A DNA stretch of 64,000 bases from Astragalus membranaceus (GCA_039519185.1 CM076851.1:28722357-28786356), one strand, 5' to 3'. Shown: positions 1 through 12,266, numbered from the stretch's first letter. The notes: generated from the sequence alone by a model not told the origin. Numbers and translations: made by a program.

Positions 1-1285
1 GATTGTGAAACCAACTACCATAAGGGTGCTCCTATATATCTCTAGCTCTCACTTACAAGTGGGACATACAACAAGTTGATATAAATAATGCCTTTATTAA
101 CGGCTTCTTGCAGGAAGATATCTATATGACACAACCACCAGGCTTTGTGGACAAGGACAAGACACTTGTGTGCAAGCTTCAACAGTCTCTCTATGATTTG
201 AAACAAGCACCGAGGGCATGGTATGAAAGACTACGCAACTTTTTCATCAAATATGGGTTCAAGGCAAGTAGGTGTGATCACTCCCTATTCATATATCAAA
301 ACTTGGTGTCCAGTTGTATGTCTTGGTCTATGTGGATGACATATTGATAATGGGTTCCTCTTCACGACTTGTTCAAGATGTTCTAGACAAGGTTCGAGCT
401 ACCTTTGCTCTCAAACATATGGGTAAACCTAAATATTTCTTGGGTCTTGAAGTTTCATACCAACCTAATGGGTCCATCATTCTCACTCAACAAAAGTACA
501 TTCAAGACTTACTTGAGAGAGCCAAAATGGTTGATTGTAACGGGGTGGCTACCCCAATGGTTTCTACTACCAAATTGAGCAAAAATGGTTTGGATGTATT
601 CGAAGATCCTCATCTTTACTGCTATATAGTGGGTGCTCTTCAATACATCACGTTGACTAGACCGGAATTGGCTTATAGTGTCAATAAGGCGTGTCAATTT
701 TTATCCACTCCACTAGATTCTCATTGGTTGGTAGTAAAACGGATCCTTCGCTACTTGAGTGGTACTATCACATATGGGTTAGTCCTCCAACCCTCTCCAT
801 TGGATTGTGCACTATCTCTACGTGTCTATTCCGATTGGGCAAGTGACCCGGATGATAGACGGTCCACCTCCGGCTCTTGCTTACTTCTTGGGCCTAATCT
901 TGTCTCATGGGGATCCAAGAAGCAAACTTTAGTTGCTCGCTCTAGTGCCGAGGCCGAATATCGTGGCCTTGCAAATGCCACTGCGGATCTCATGTGGTTA
1001 CAATCACTCCTAAAGGAGCTTCATGTTACTTTTCAAACTCCAACATTGCTTTGCGACAATCTTAGTGCGGTTCACTTGGCTCATAATCCGGTTCTTCATG
1101 CACGTACGAAGCATCTAGAACTTGACATTCAATTTGTTCGTGAAAAAGTGGTTTCAAAAGATCTCAACATCCAACATATTCCGACTCATGCTCAACTTGC
1201 AGATATATTGACAAAAGCTCTCCCAACCGCTTCATTTCAAGCCTTACGGAGCAAACTCAAGGTGTCTTCACTTCATCCCCCTTGA
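1..1285 (+). pseudogene. Ty1/copia pol fragment (reverse transcriptase and RNase H)
   Basis: This is the 3' part of a Ty1/copia polyprotein, cut by the window edge. Three plus-strand frames carry consecutive RT segments. The frame from base 2 has the VKPTTIR block. The frame from about base 66 has the DINNAF block and continues through LYDLKQAPRAWYERL. The frame from 314 has the catalytic YVDD block (about 326-340) and then runs open to the stop at 1285. Two frameshifts therefore break the RT, near bases 50-65 and near 305-320. RNase H is intact in the last frame, with the SSAEAEYRGLA block and a D-rich segment before it. The reading frame ends just before a polypurine tract and an LTR, as expected for copia gene order (integrase before RT). 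It cannot make a full enzyme as read. Confidence 0.93.
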
Positions 1286-1299
1286 GCTTGAGGGGGGGA

Positions 1300-1494
1300 T
1301 GATAGAGTAGTATGATAAGCTATATGTAATAAGTGTAGCTATGTGATAAGTGCACCTATGTATTGTAACCAATTCAATTATAGGATTAACTATGGTTAGC
1401 TATGCTAGTTGAGATCTAACCACAAGTATATATTGTATAGATCAAGTGTAATCAAAACAGAGTTTACAATGTTGATAATAGGTACAATCTAACA
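1300..1494 (+). repeat. 3' LTR of the copia element
   Basis: A polypurine tract (AGGGGGGGA, 1291-1299) follows the pol stop and abuts TG at 1300. The first plausible CA end is at 1493-1494, giving an LTR of about 195 bp. The upstream LTR lies outside the window, so the 3' boundary and the TSD cannot be confirmed. Confidence 0.7.
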
Positions 1495-1801
1495 GTTCTA
1501 CCATGTGAAATCTTCCAAGGTTGTTATTGGTTTCCTCAGAGACAACAACATAATCTTTCATCCCCATCTTCCACGTCATTGTCATCATAATCTTAATTTC
1601 ACATGCAAGATATTAAAGGATCCAGCTCTTCTCATTCTTCCACATTTGCACTTTTTGATGAACCTTAAATAGAGAAAGCGCGCTACTTGACTCGCGAGTA
1701 GTGAAGTAGTGAACCCTATCGATGATCGAGCCTCTGGTTATTATTTATTATATGGACTTCAATTTTTGGTCTATATGATAGATAGGGTGCTTCTTAATCT
1801 A

Positions 1802-1935
1802 CACTTAGAGGTGTTATAGCTCGGTGGTAAGAGTTTAGTATTGTATCATCAATGTGCTGAGTTCAAATTCCCTCGGGGACTATGTAAAATGGTCATTAAT
1901 GCCACTTTGATTAATAAAATTTCCCCTTTCGCAAT
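1802..1935 (+). repeat. tRNA-derived SINE-like repeat
   Basis: A degenerate RNA polymerase III A box (around TAGCTCGGTGGTAAG, 1818-1832) and B box (around GAGTTCAAATTCC, 1859-1871) lie about 30 bases apart, as in tRNA-derived SINEs. The body ends in an AT-rich tail. It does not fold as a tRNA by eye. The family is not identified. Confidence 0.5.
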
Positions 1936-2096
1936 CTCTTTTTTTAAAAAAAAAGGGGTGCTTGTTAATGAGAGGTAATTTTAGTCAATTATTGCATGAA
2001 AATGTGGAGAAATACACCCCATTAACTCTAACATGAGATCAATTGAAGTCTTAAAGTTGGGGTTCAAATTAACTAGCTAGTTAATTTGGCTCAAAA

Positions 2097-2436
2097 TTAG
2101 GCTCTATCTGGCAAGCCTTATTCGCTAGTGGATTTAACTAACAGATAATAAGTAGACGTGCTTGATAAGCATTAGCGTTTAGTGTTTTTAGAGTAGCGTT
2201 TAACCTTTTTAAACACTATTTCAAGCAAGGTTTTTTCAAACGCTACTTATAGTATATAGTGTCTCACTTTTTGTGAGTTTCACCCCTATTATATTAATAT
2301 TAAGTTCTTTCTCTCATTAAAATAAATTAAGCAATGTGAATCCCTAACTTTTATGTCATTTTATATTTATCAGTTAGTTTAACAGTTAGTTTATCTGTCA
2401 TCTCCTGTCCACTACTTTTTACCAAATAGAGCCTTA
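2097..2436. mobile_element. MITE with TAAGGCTCTAT-type terminal inverted repeats
   Basis: The left end TTAGGCTCTATCTGGCAA matches the reverse complement of the right end (CCAAATAGAGCCTTAG) at most positions over about 18 bases. The interior is AT-rich and contains further inverted segments built on an AGCGTTTA/TAAACGCT motif (2172-2250). No coding capacity is seen. The superfamily is uncertain. Confidence 0.55.
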
Positions 2437-2476
2437 GAATAGATATATAGATGTAGTCTCAAATCTTTCACAATAT

Positions 2477-2713
2477 ATGGTCAAGAGTCTTGAAAAGCCT
2501 ATAGCGGGATATAATAAATGCAATATTGATGCACGTTTTTCCACTAAGAATAATGTCGCGGGGATCTATTTTTTCCTCATAGACGAATTCAAGATTTTCA
2601 ATGGAGCAATGGCTTACTTGACGTATAGTTTTCAACCAACTATGGAAACGTTACTGCTACTTAGTACGAAAACACTTGTAAGAAAAGTAAGAAATGTTCT
2701 AATTACACTTTGA
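2477..2713 (+). other. Unrecognised 78-codon open frame
   Basis: An open frame of 78 codons with no motif I recognise and no adjoining exons I can support. It sits between a MITE and a SINE, so it is most likely a chance frame. It is listed only so that the gap is described. Confidence 0.1.
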
Positions 2714-2869
2714 AACCCACCACTCCTTCGGCCTTTAACCCAACTCATAGTGTTTTTATTACTTTTCTTATCGTACTATAAATGATTTTCCTTATAGATA
2801 TTCACGAGGGTGAAGTTTAGTCTTCTTGTTATTATTAAAAAATATAAAAGTAGAAAGTTCTCTTCCAGC

Positions 2870-3030
2870 TTAATCAAATTCCTGGGTTTGAATTCAGCCT
2901 TGGGCATGCAGCAGTGTTAAATCTCTTGAGGGAGAGCTTTGCTGCCCATTGTGGCCCTACTCGGCTCGAGGGATTAGTCTCTGCAGTTGCGCGCAGAGGA
3001 TACCCAGTTTATACCAAAAAAAATTAACAA
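2870..3030 (+). repeat. SINE-like repeat
   Basis: A B-box-like segment (GGGTTTGAATTC, about 2884-2895) is followed by a GC-richer body with short self-complementary stretches (GCAGTTGCGCGCAGAGG). It ends in TTTATACCAAAAAAAA, a tail typical of plant SINEs. The 5' part with the A box is not clear, so the copy may be truncated. Confidence 0.5.
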
Positions 3031-3399
3031 ATGAAATATAGTTGTCACCAACATAGTTTTATCATCTCTTTTTGCCAATAAGGTAGTTTTATCACTAATA
3101 TATAATACATATCATATCATCATATATTTGCTTATTTAAAATTTAATAACATATTTGTATCCAAAAAATAATAATATATATTATCTTATTTCTTATTAGG
3201 TGCACATTAATGCTTATCATCTCTCTATTAGCTCTATATTATATTTTGTTTCTATCCATCGTAACAATGGGGATAGTTTTCATTCCAAATTGGTAGTGAG
3301 TTTGGTGCTAAACTTTAAAGTGTAGAAATTTATTGTTTTCTTTCTCTCAATACTCTCATGTGGAGTTCATTCGGAGGCAAGTTATGATTGTTGTTAGTG

Positions 3400-4160
3400 T
3401 TAACAATCAAAATATGCTGAGTGGTTGGCCGATGAAGGACCTAGCCGAGGCAAAAACTTGGTCGAGTGAACATGGGCCGAGGCGCGCAAAAAAGGGACAG
3501 ACTGCTAACTGGCCTACATTTACCCTCGCCTCCCTACCCCTTCCTATTATTCACAGTAAGAGCGACCACGTGATCCAAGGTGGTATCCTCTACTAAGTAT
3601 GGTTAGGAAGGTAGGGGATGTGCTTAAACAACAGGTTCTTTCAGAAGGAAATCCTCAACTCTGCGGAGTCAATCTATAATGGAGCTAGCTAGGAGCATCA
3701 GTGAAGAAAGGCTTGCCGAGGAAGGTAATAGGTAGTTGATATCGAGAATACTTGGTATGAAAGCTTGGAAAATATGTTTAACAACAATTCATAGGTTGAA
3801 GTGCCAAGGAAATAATTCTGCTTATTGGTGACAAACAGCTCGGCTAGAAGATAACCCAGCCGATGATTTAATGACCCAGGGCTCAATGGATCGCATAGCT
3901 AAGGATATCTTGGCTGAGGCAAAGGGCTTGCGTGGGGCGCAAGTATTCAATGACGTGGACAAGTTGAAACACTTGAGCGGAGCGAAGATATTTTTACTCC
4001 ACTCATCGTGTGAGTAAACGTCGTGGAACGAGACTCTCATAGATTTTAGGGCGCATGCACATTATTGAACGTTGATCTTAGCCGATCCAACGGTGGTTAG
4101 CCGTAGGCTAGTAGTAGTGGCTGACAGAAACCATATGTAGTACATTTGTAAAGAATACAT
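3400..4160 (+). repeat. Degenerate LTR-like segment
   Basis: This stretch is GC-richer than its flanks and contains repeated GCCGAGG/AGCCGA-type motifs like those in the Tat-type LTR elements elsewhere in the window. It ends in a U5-like run (TTGTAAAGAATACATCC) typical of LTR transcript ends. No paired LTR, primer site or pol remains. The assignment is an inference. Short open frames at 3333-3596 and 3698-4040 show no recognisable domain. Confidence 0.3.
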
Positions 4161-4240
4161 CCAATCAATCAAACTACATTTTTTCTAAGTCTTTTACGGC
4201 AACGACTTAGGATACTAAGGAATTACTTAGTAACAATTAC

Positions 4241-4391
4241 TAAATTTTTCGGTGACCATTATACAACAATCCAATGACTAGTACATACTAACCACAATTT
4301 AGTGTTTGTGTGGTGAGTGAGCGGGTAAATGAAAACACTGGTTAGTACATACTAACCACAAGTTAGTGTTGGTGTGGTCACCGAATTTTTT
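4241..4391. repeat. Inverted-repeat element with two internal hairpin repeats
   Basis: Inverted ends built on TTTTTCGGTGACCA (4245-4258) and TGGTCACCGAATTTTT (4375-4391) enclose two 36-bp direct repeats (4279-4314 and 4343-4378). Each repeat contains an ACCACA/TGTGGT inverted pair and could form its own stem. The palindrome TTTAGTAACAATTACTAAA-like also occurs on both sides, near 4226-4244 and 4420-4439. It looks like a small MITE; no TSD was established. Confidence 0.45.
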
Positions 4392-4439
4392 CATTGATGG
4401 GAAGATGACTATTATGTCCATTTAGTAACAATTACTAAA

Positions 4440-5831
4440 CTATTGCTTAGTACTCTAAATCAGACTCGTCTTTTACTTTCTTTTACTCGCATTTTCTCGT
4501 TTATGTTAGCCATTAGATAATTCTACACGTCCCTCTTACCAAACCTAACACTCTTTGGAGTAATTAGGAAAATCATAGTTGAGAAACAGAGTTCAAATCT
4601 TTAGCCGATCCTCAACTAAACCAAACATCTAATTCCACCCTTACAATTTTTACTTAAGCTACTTGAATTTCCCCTTTATTATGAAAGCATAGCCTTCAAC
4701 CTCAAAGGAACTCCAACAATGTTGAATAAAGTTGTGAAATTCTTCATTCCCCATATGAACTAACCTTCTCATTGATCTCCCATATGAAGTAAACCATGTA
4801 AATTTCTAAGCTAACACAAGAGGATTCACCAATTCCATCCCTCACTAAATGCCTTGAGCCCCCTCTTTGGAACTTGTGATGTCAATTTAGACCATCCTCT
4901 TCTTTATCTATTTGACACTATTGTGTTAAAATCACCCTCAATACATCATACCCCTCCCCACTCTGACAATCTTCCTTTAATTTATGCAGTTCTCCCCAAA
5001 GTCTCCTCTTCTCATTTAAGTTGCACAAGATAGTCCCCGTCTATCATGAAAAAGTGAATCACAACATTCTTCGGTGCCCAATCAAGCTTTTTTAGCACTT
5101 TGAATTTGGATTCCTTTCAGTCATGTGAGCTGTCATATTAAGATTAGATAGTTCAGCTTGTCGAGAATGAATATTTGGATTATACGGTGTGCATAAATTA
5201 TCAATTAAAAAAAATCGAGGTACTTCCTAACTAATTCCTCAATTAGACAAAAACCAGTTACCGATATAATGTCCCTTTGTGATCATTTCTTTTCTTAAGC
5301 TACAAATAGCTAGAGTCATGGGAAAGACCTAGAATCCTAGGAAATAAAGCTAACCTCCAAAGTTACATTATTTCTCTTGAAAATTGAAACCAAGACATAA
5401 TCATAATAGACCCAATTTCATAAGGGTTAAAATACCTAGTTACGAAAAATGCTATCCTCATATCTTTGTTGCTAAAAGTTGAAACCTAAAACACATTTTT
5501 GCTTTAGAAGCAAGCAAAACACCATGATGACCTTCTTGGTTTGTGGAAGGGAGTAAGAAAAATACAACCCACTAATACATTCCTACATCCATCTGGTATC
5601 ATTATGAAAATGCCCATATTAAATAAACCAAAAAACAATCAACACAAATATGATAAAATAAAAGGATATTTATATAGTTATAGATAGAGTAGCATACTTC
5701 ACAAAGTGCATTCAGAAAAGCTGAAATTAGTACAACTGTCTGAGACATTAGTATCTGGTAATTAAATTAAAGTACTGATTATAAATTAACATATTTAAGT
5801 ATCATGATTATAATGGTATCCCCTTCCCACA
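4440..5831. other. Intergenic sequence and 3' flank of the HD-ZIP III gene
   Basis: AT-rich sequence with no supported gene or repeat. The part nearest 5831 should include the 3' untranslated region of the minus-strand HD-ZIP III gene. I could not place its poly(A) site with confidence. Confidence 0.4.
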
Positions 5832-8800
5832 TTAGACAAAAGACCAGTTCATGAACATGAAGGCTAGGCAGTGATTGGAGTCATCATCGTTCAGAACTTT
5901 CCATGCAATTGCCTGCTCATAAGACACCGGCCTATTCATGCTTGATACACATATCCCTCCTGGCAGATATGCAAAACCCTGAAGAGAAACCATAAGTTGT
6001 TCAAAATGTTATAATGTAGTAATCACTTGTAGAATAATTCAGTCTTAACTTGAAAGTACTTAAAAGTATTAGATAGTCTTGTTATTTACCTGTTGCATTA
6101 TCTTGGAGAACTCGGAGCAAAGTATCTTCCGGCCAGCATCGTCGAGAACTTTATCAAGCATTATATCTTGAAGGGCAACTAGAGTAGTTTCAAGCATGTC
6201 TAGTCCAGCCTGATTTGCAAAGGTGAACACTGGAGATGCCTGCATTAATCTTTGAAGTCAGTAGACTACTCAATGGAGAATTCATAGCAGGTTATCAACA
6301 AGGGCCTCATAAAATAATTAATCACTCATTCTAATGAATAGAGAAGTTAAAGAGCAAGTGATTACATTTGTTTTTACAGAACAGCACATGATTGCATCAG
6401 AATGGTGCCAAAGTTGCTTCAAGATCGCATCGCCAGCTGGAGACTCAACTCTGAAAAGCTCAGCACCAGTGTGCATCCTGACAAAAACATTATACAGTTA
6501 GACAAAACAATTTTTCTTCCATTGCAGGTCAAATCAATCTAAACTTGTGCAATACTTCAAATTACAAAGCTACAAGAAAAATAATAGATTTGCAGACAAA
6601 CCTGTAGCTTCTACTGATCCATCTTGCTAAAGAATGAGCCTCGGGTGAACCAGGAAGTGACTTTGGTCCAAGCTGGTTACTGAGACGAGAGGGAGCAATT
6701 GCCATGGCAACCCTTTGCACTGATCCCACAACGCTACGCACATACTGGCGAGCCATAGCAGCCACATTGTCGCGCAAATGATTCTCAAAGGTAAATTGAA
6801 ATGCGATAGTTAGGACCGACCTAAGATTGTATCCATCAGCTTCACCAGATGGGCGAGCAGTACCAGATCCTACTTCAAGAGTTGATGCTAAATCCAATGT
6901 CCTAGTAGCCGCTGGACCATCCTGATAGGCACAACAAACAGAATTTCGCAAGTCAACACATGAACATATGCAGCAGCATCAGTAAAAGGAACCCAACAGA
7001 TCCATAAACAAGTTTATCATATTATACTAATAGTTGAGAAATGTTACTTACAGATTTAGGATCCAAAGGAATGACACGAAAACCAGAAGGCAGCAAAAGG
7101 GCATCATCTGCAAATGACTCATCAATAGGTGCAAACACAAGTTGAGCACATGCTCCAATTGAATTCTCATCAACTCCACTGCACAGCTGCATCATGTTTC
7201 ATCACACAAAGGTCACTAGCAGAACAAACTATACCTTCCAACCATAAAAAAAAAATACAGAAAGTTATGTCCACAAATTCACACAAATAACTTTACCTGC
7301 AATAGATACATATCACGTGCCAATGCAACGTCTTCAGGGGAAAATGCATGACCCTCTATACGAACTACCTCAAGGAACTGCACCAGTGCAGTGGAAAACA
7401 ATGAGCATGAGCATATAATACATAATACATATATAACATAAAATTAAAATGCAGAATGGTCATCAAATAGTTAAGAACAATACCTCTTCATGTTCAATTG
7501 TATGAGCAAGAGGTAAAATGACTTGGCTGCTGGGGAATCCCCCAGGTCTTGCACAGGGAACTGCATAGGGACTAGCCTTCAGACAAGCAGCAGAGTATGC
7601 ATCCACTCCATAATCGGCCCACTCGGATCGATGCTCCCTCAAAAATCGAACAAGCAATGCAGGAGGAACATTCTATAGACCACCATCAAAAGAGATCAAT
7701 AAAACAAACCTGTTTGTGGTATATAGTTTATGAAACTGTTAGATTTTGAAATACCTGGAGCAGCATTGATGCCTTGGCACACAAGACACCACCTCCAAAT
7801 GCTGGGAACATTGAAGAATTGTAATTGGACCCCAGAAACTTGTTAGGAGATGAGTTTATGGCTATAGTCACATCATCCACCCCATCATTTCCAAGCAGTG
7901 ACCAACCATCATCAACAAACCCATTCACAGCATCATTGAACCCCCTGAAAAATTGAATTGAATAATAATACAATTTATGGTAATAATTAATCAAACTTCA
8001 TCTATTTCACAACAAATGTAAGGAAACCAATCAATAAATCAAATGCAGAACTTAGCATTGATTCGGGGCAGCAAGTATGTTAGGGCCCTACCTGCAAAGT
8101 CTTTGACTAAAAGTCCTCAAAACAGCAGGTTGGCGACCTCCTCCATACTGAATTTCTCCACTTAATTCCTGTGCTATCTGTCTTATGTGTTGCAATGCCT
8201 GTAAAGTGGATATTAAAAGGATCACTAACAAACTTTGACACGACTAATTGTGTGAAATTGGTATCTAATGGAATTAATCTTACAGCAATAGTGACTTTTT
8301 GAGCTAGGATTTTTGACGATTCATAGAGCGGCCTCAGCACTTCGGGAACACTCCAGACCTGCAAGCAATAACAATGTTAAGAAACTGAGGGCAGGAAGGT
8401 TTTAATATATGTAATATGTAATTTCAAAACCAAATGCCATTGTACATGTCCCTTACATCTAAGTCGACGTGATCAACAATATGAATAATGGAACCACCAC
8501 CCTCACATGGCCTAATTAAAAAGCCACTAGGAAGCATTTCAGCTCTCACAAAGTTTGTAGAGGGTGGCCCTGAGGGACCACCAGTTGAAGAAGTCAATGA
8601 TCTTTCACATATCTGCAATCATAATCATTCAAGTATGTTAATAATAATCATCCAGTATTTTTCCAATGTATACACAGTCCCAATTATTTCCTATTTAATA
8701 TCATTCCCAGTAAGTAAAATGTTATCACATCTAACTTATCAGTCCCTTACAAAATATAAAAATAACAAAGCTAGATTATTATTATCAGTACCACAAGACT

Positions 8801-10636
8801 TCCATCTTCCAAGGTAGTAGTGTATCTTATTGTCCAAAAGTCCCGTGCTGCTGCCAGTGTAGTAGGTGCATAAGTCTGATGACAAAAAAACACAAATAAA
8901 AAACCCACAAATAAGTTAAAATAGATATTAATTGAAACTACAGTACATTGCGTTTGTAGATCAAAATAGCCACCAGACCTGCATGTACATAAGCTCTATT
9001 GTACCGCCACTCCCAGTGGGGACAATATTCAACACATCAAAGCATCGGCAGTCTCGATACCATGACAGTCGATCTTTCAGAATTTCGGCAACCTGAGATA
9101 AATCATAAAGTCATTAAGAAAAAAAATCAAGAAACAAAATAACATTGTTCAACAACAAGGAGGAAACAAATCAACAAAGATAGAGCACAGCATACCTTTG
9201 TGGGCTCTAGACTCACAAGGCCGCAGGCTCGTGCCGCTACCCCACTACAGTTGCGGGAAACAGCAACGATTCCAATCGAATCCGGACCAGGCTACTCAAT
9301 GATACATTACAAACAAAAGAAACACAAAATATTAAATTAAAATTTGATGTATAAACAAATGTTGGCACATAAATATGAACAAGCAATAATAATAAAAGAT
9401 TGTTGAATAGGAAATATGATTACCTTCATCCCAATCATCTGGACCCAGTCGACAGCAGTTCCAGTTGCCTTGGATAGGAACTCTGCCAGGGTCTCCTCAG
9501 CTATTGCGAGAAGACTAGAATACATAAATAATTAGTGAATAATGTTAGCATTGAAATTGATATTAGTAATAACATGAATACAGAATGTAAAAAGGTGTTA
9601 ACTTACCCAGCTGGGTTGTTTGCATCCCTTTGGGGATGCTGAGACTGAGTTGGGTTTTGCTGTTGGTTTTGACCACTCATTACCACAGACTCACAGCTAT
9701 TGTCTGTTGTGGTGGCTGCAGAAGCCTGTGTTCAGAAAAAAAATACATCATAAGAATATTACTTGTAATAATAACAAATAACAAACACATTACACATGGT
9801 CCCTCCAATGAACATTAAGAAAAAAGAAAAGCAACCACAAGATGGAAAAAAAGAAAAAGAAAAAGAAAAAGAAGGGAGGCTTACAGTGTGAATCTGTTGC
9901 TTCATAAATCCATTTTCATAAACCAGATGTGAAACTTGCTTCTGCAAACGGTCATTCTCTTCCATCAAAAGCTTGTTCATAGCAGTCAGTTTTCTATTCA
10001 CTGTCTGCAGACGAGAAGCCTCCTTCCTTTGCTTCTCACGACATCTACACAAAATAAAAATGGCAACTTTTTGTGAGAAAAAAAAACTTAGAACATAACA
10101 TTGAAGACTGAATACATAAATGTTCAAAAAAACTACATTAATTAAAGGGAATCATTCAAAAAAAGCAAAGCATTTTTCCCCATCTACTTTTCACAGATGT
10201 GATGTTAGTAAACAAAATCTATTCACATTTGTCTAAAAATGTTAAAAATGCATTAAAGGCAGGAACAAAAGAAGACATAGAAACAGAAACACAAAAAAAC
10301 AAACACCCCACAAGCTATTTTTTTTCAAGTTTCTATCTTTGAAAACGAAAAGGAAGTAGGCTAAAGTGAAAACATATTTCAAAGGAAAAAAAAAAGGAAA
10401 CTTTAAGATGGAAAAGGTTGTTACCTTCGATTCTGAAACCAAACTTTGATCTGTTTGGGTTCAATGTTAGAAAGGATAGGACATTCTCTAATGAGCTGTT
10501 GTCTCCTCAAAGAACTAGGCTTTGGACATTCAGCATAAACTCTCTCCAAAGCTTCCACTTGTTCTGGCGTGTACCTCACATATTTGCCACTATCCATGGG
10601 ATTGTTTGAAGAGTCTTTGTGCATAGAAAGCGCCAT
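5832..10636 (-). CDS. PHB: Class III HD-ZIP transcription factor, PHABULOSA/PHAVOLUTA type
   Basis: Nuclear DNA-binding regulator of adaxial (upper-side) organ identity, meristem and vascular patterning in the HD-ZIP III family. Eighteen coding exons are placed with GT/AG junctions: 10425-10636, 9885-10044, 9607-9725, 9424-9514, 9196-9291, 8979-9092, 8792-8875, 8457-8612, 8284-8358, 8092-8198, 7755-7944, 7484-7672, 7297-7377, 7052-7186, 6602-6921, 6366-6477, 6090-6239 and 5832-5978. They sum to 2538 nt (845 residues), the family's usual size and exon number. The homeodomain lies at about residues 17-77 (KVWFQNRR), a leucine zipper at about 78-120, START at about 160-375, and the MEKHLA region ends in NWSFV. 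DNSCESVV followed by a Q-rich stretch, and the wording of START, favour PHB/PHV over REV, ATHB8 or ATHB15. I chose ATG 10636; an in-frame ATG at 10663 would add nine residues. All frames join without a break. Confidence 0.95.
9285..9430 (-). promoter_or_regulatory. miR165/166 target site split by an intron
   Basis: Exon 4 ends TTGGGATGAAG (at 9424) and exon 5 begins CCTGGTCCGGA (at 9291). Joined in the mRNA they form the miR165/166-complementary site that spans codons for GMKPGP in the START domain (K194/P195). The site is absent from unspliced RNA because an intron of 132 bases divides it. In known HD-ZIP III genes it restricts the transcript to the adaxial side, so the same regulation is expected here. 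Confidence 0.93.
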
Positions 10637-10696
10637 TATATTTAACTCACAAAAAAGAAACAAGCTTGAAAGTAAAATAAAAAGGGAGAAAGAAAA

Positions 10697-10780
10697 CTAG
10701 TTAGGGTCTTCTTCTTCGGGTTTGGTGTTGTTGGTCTCGGGTAGGCTCTCTTCTCCAAGAGAGCCTCCACTCTCCTTCAT
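10697..10780 (-). CDS. 27-codon upstream ORF in the HD-ZIP III leader
   Basis: A small ATG-to-TAG frame (MKESGGSLGEESLPET at its start) ends 60 bases upstream of the main ATG. It is acidic and hydrophilic. The ATG directly follows an ACAG|GTA sequence that could be a splice donor, so the uORF might be removed in some transcripts. A second, longer upstream frame (10919-10701, 72 codons, serine run from a CTT repeat) overlaps it in another frame. Either could reduce translation of the main ORF. Whether the peptide is conserved is not known to me. Confidence 0.4.
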   Translation of the reverse strand: MKESGGSLGEESLPETNNTKPEEEDPN

Positions 10781-10959
10781 TACCTGTTTTGTTGAAGATG
10801 AAAGAGAGTAGCTTAGCTTCAATGGAAGAAGAAGAAGAAGAAGAAGAGTGTTTTGTTTTTATCTCACACGCCAACCCCGAGATTGTTTTGTGGGAGTGAG
10901 AGAGAAAGAGATGGAACAAAGAAAGTATGAGTGTTGTGCCTTGTGAGTGTTTTTATGTA

Positions 10960-10985
10960 TTTCTCTGTCTCTATATAAAACTACT
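10960..10985 (-). promoter_or_regulatory. Probable TATA box of the HD-ZIP III gene
   Basis: On the minus strand the sequence TTTTATATAGAGACAG (10965-10980) is a good TATA match about 340 bases upstream of the chosen ATG. Downstream lies a pyrimidine-rich leader with a (CTT)n run (plus-strand GAAGAAG repeat near 10828-10845). The transcription start would be near 10940-10950. This is inferred from sequence alone. Confidence 0.55.
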
Positions 10986-11913
10986 ATAGAGTGCGGGTAA
11001 TATTATATTAATATATTTAATATATAAGCGCACCAAAAAAATAATATTATAATAATATTGATAATTAATTAATTAATATTATTGTTTGAAAAATAATGAT
11101 AAATAGAGAGAGAGAGGTGAGAGGACAGGTGCAGGCAGGCATAGCATAGCATAGCAACAGTACTATTGTGTGCCTTTCTCTCTCTTCATGACTGAGCTCA
11201 TGTTTAGTACTCTCCTACAATACAATATTGATGACGGTGCATGTGATGCATGCATGGATGGTAGTGGATGGTCATGCTATGAAGCATGTACTATATATAT
11301 ATTTATTCATTTATTTATTATGCGAAGTGATTTTGAAATTCGTGGAAGAAAGAGAGTGAGGGTGGGTTGGTTGGGTTGAGAACGTGAAGCTGTGTACGTA
11401 AAGAGTGACAAAAGAGAAGGACAAATATTTCGTATCCCCCATCTGCTTGCTTGCTACCATTTGCCTTTTTTTTCTTTTTCCTTATTAAATATTATTTTTG
11501 TCTTAAGTAAGTATTTGGGTTTGAAATTGAAAAAATAAAAATAGTCCAAATAATATCATTTTCAAGAGTCTAATTTCAAATCCTAAAACAGACGGACTCA
11601 AAAAAATTATTATTGATTTATTATTGCTGATGAAAAATAATTTGTTCATAGATAAAAGTGTTACTAGCTAGTGAATGTTTTTAACTTGTGTATAGTAGAA
11701 ATAATTGTGCATAATATATGTGTGAGTTGCTACTAGAGTGTTATTATGTAGAAAATTTATTTATTCAATTGAAATATTATGTTTGCGTGATTTATACATT
11801 TATATATTCATCAATACTAATTTTGGCACACAAGATGAACATGAATCAATAATCTTTTATCACAAAATTCACATTTGGACTTCAAATCTGCTTCATGCAG
11901 ATCATCCTTTTTA
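10986..11913. other. Upstream intergenic region of the HD-ZIP III gene
   Basis: AT-rich sequence with a GA microsatellite (GAGAGAGAGAGG near 11107) and no supported gene. The short open frames at 11170-11379 and 11738-12031 have no recognisable domain. The second runs into the LTR that begins at 11919. Confidence 0.4.
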
Positions 11914-11918
11914 TAGAT

Positions 11919-12266
11919 TGTTATGGATTGGCCCAATCCACAATAATGAGGCCCAACACCAAATGCAGATCCATCAACCGATGGTTGAGATCGCAACGCA
12001 AGATCGGACGGTCCTGATTCATCAGGTCTAACACCACCAAACTCTATAAATAAGTATTGAATGCTTCATTAAAGGTACACACTCTTTCCTACTCTTCACC
12101 TCTAATTAGCTCTCTGGCTGACTTGAGCGTCGGAGTGTCCCCGCAGGTACCACCTGCCCCGGATCGGAAGCGGAGCTCGGTTGATCAAGACCAACCCCTA
12201 CCAACTATCTCGGATCGGACCTTGTGTCTAAGATCGGGTACAAGTCCAGAGATACGGTACAGAACA
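11919..12266 (+). repeat. 5' LTR of the gag-only element
   Basis: 348 bp, TG...CA, with inverted TGTT/AACA tips. A TATA box (CTCTATAAATAAG, about 12042-12054) would start the element's transcript. Identical but for one base to 14602-14949. Confidence 0.94.

Noticed and set aside
3333..3596. 87-codon plus-strand frame
   Set aside because: No domain, no exons, inside LTR-like repeat sequence.
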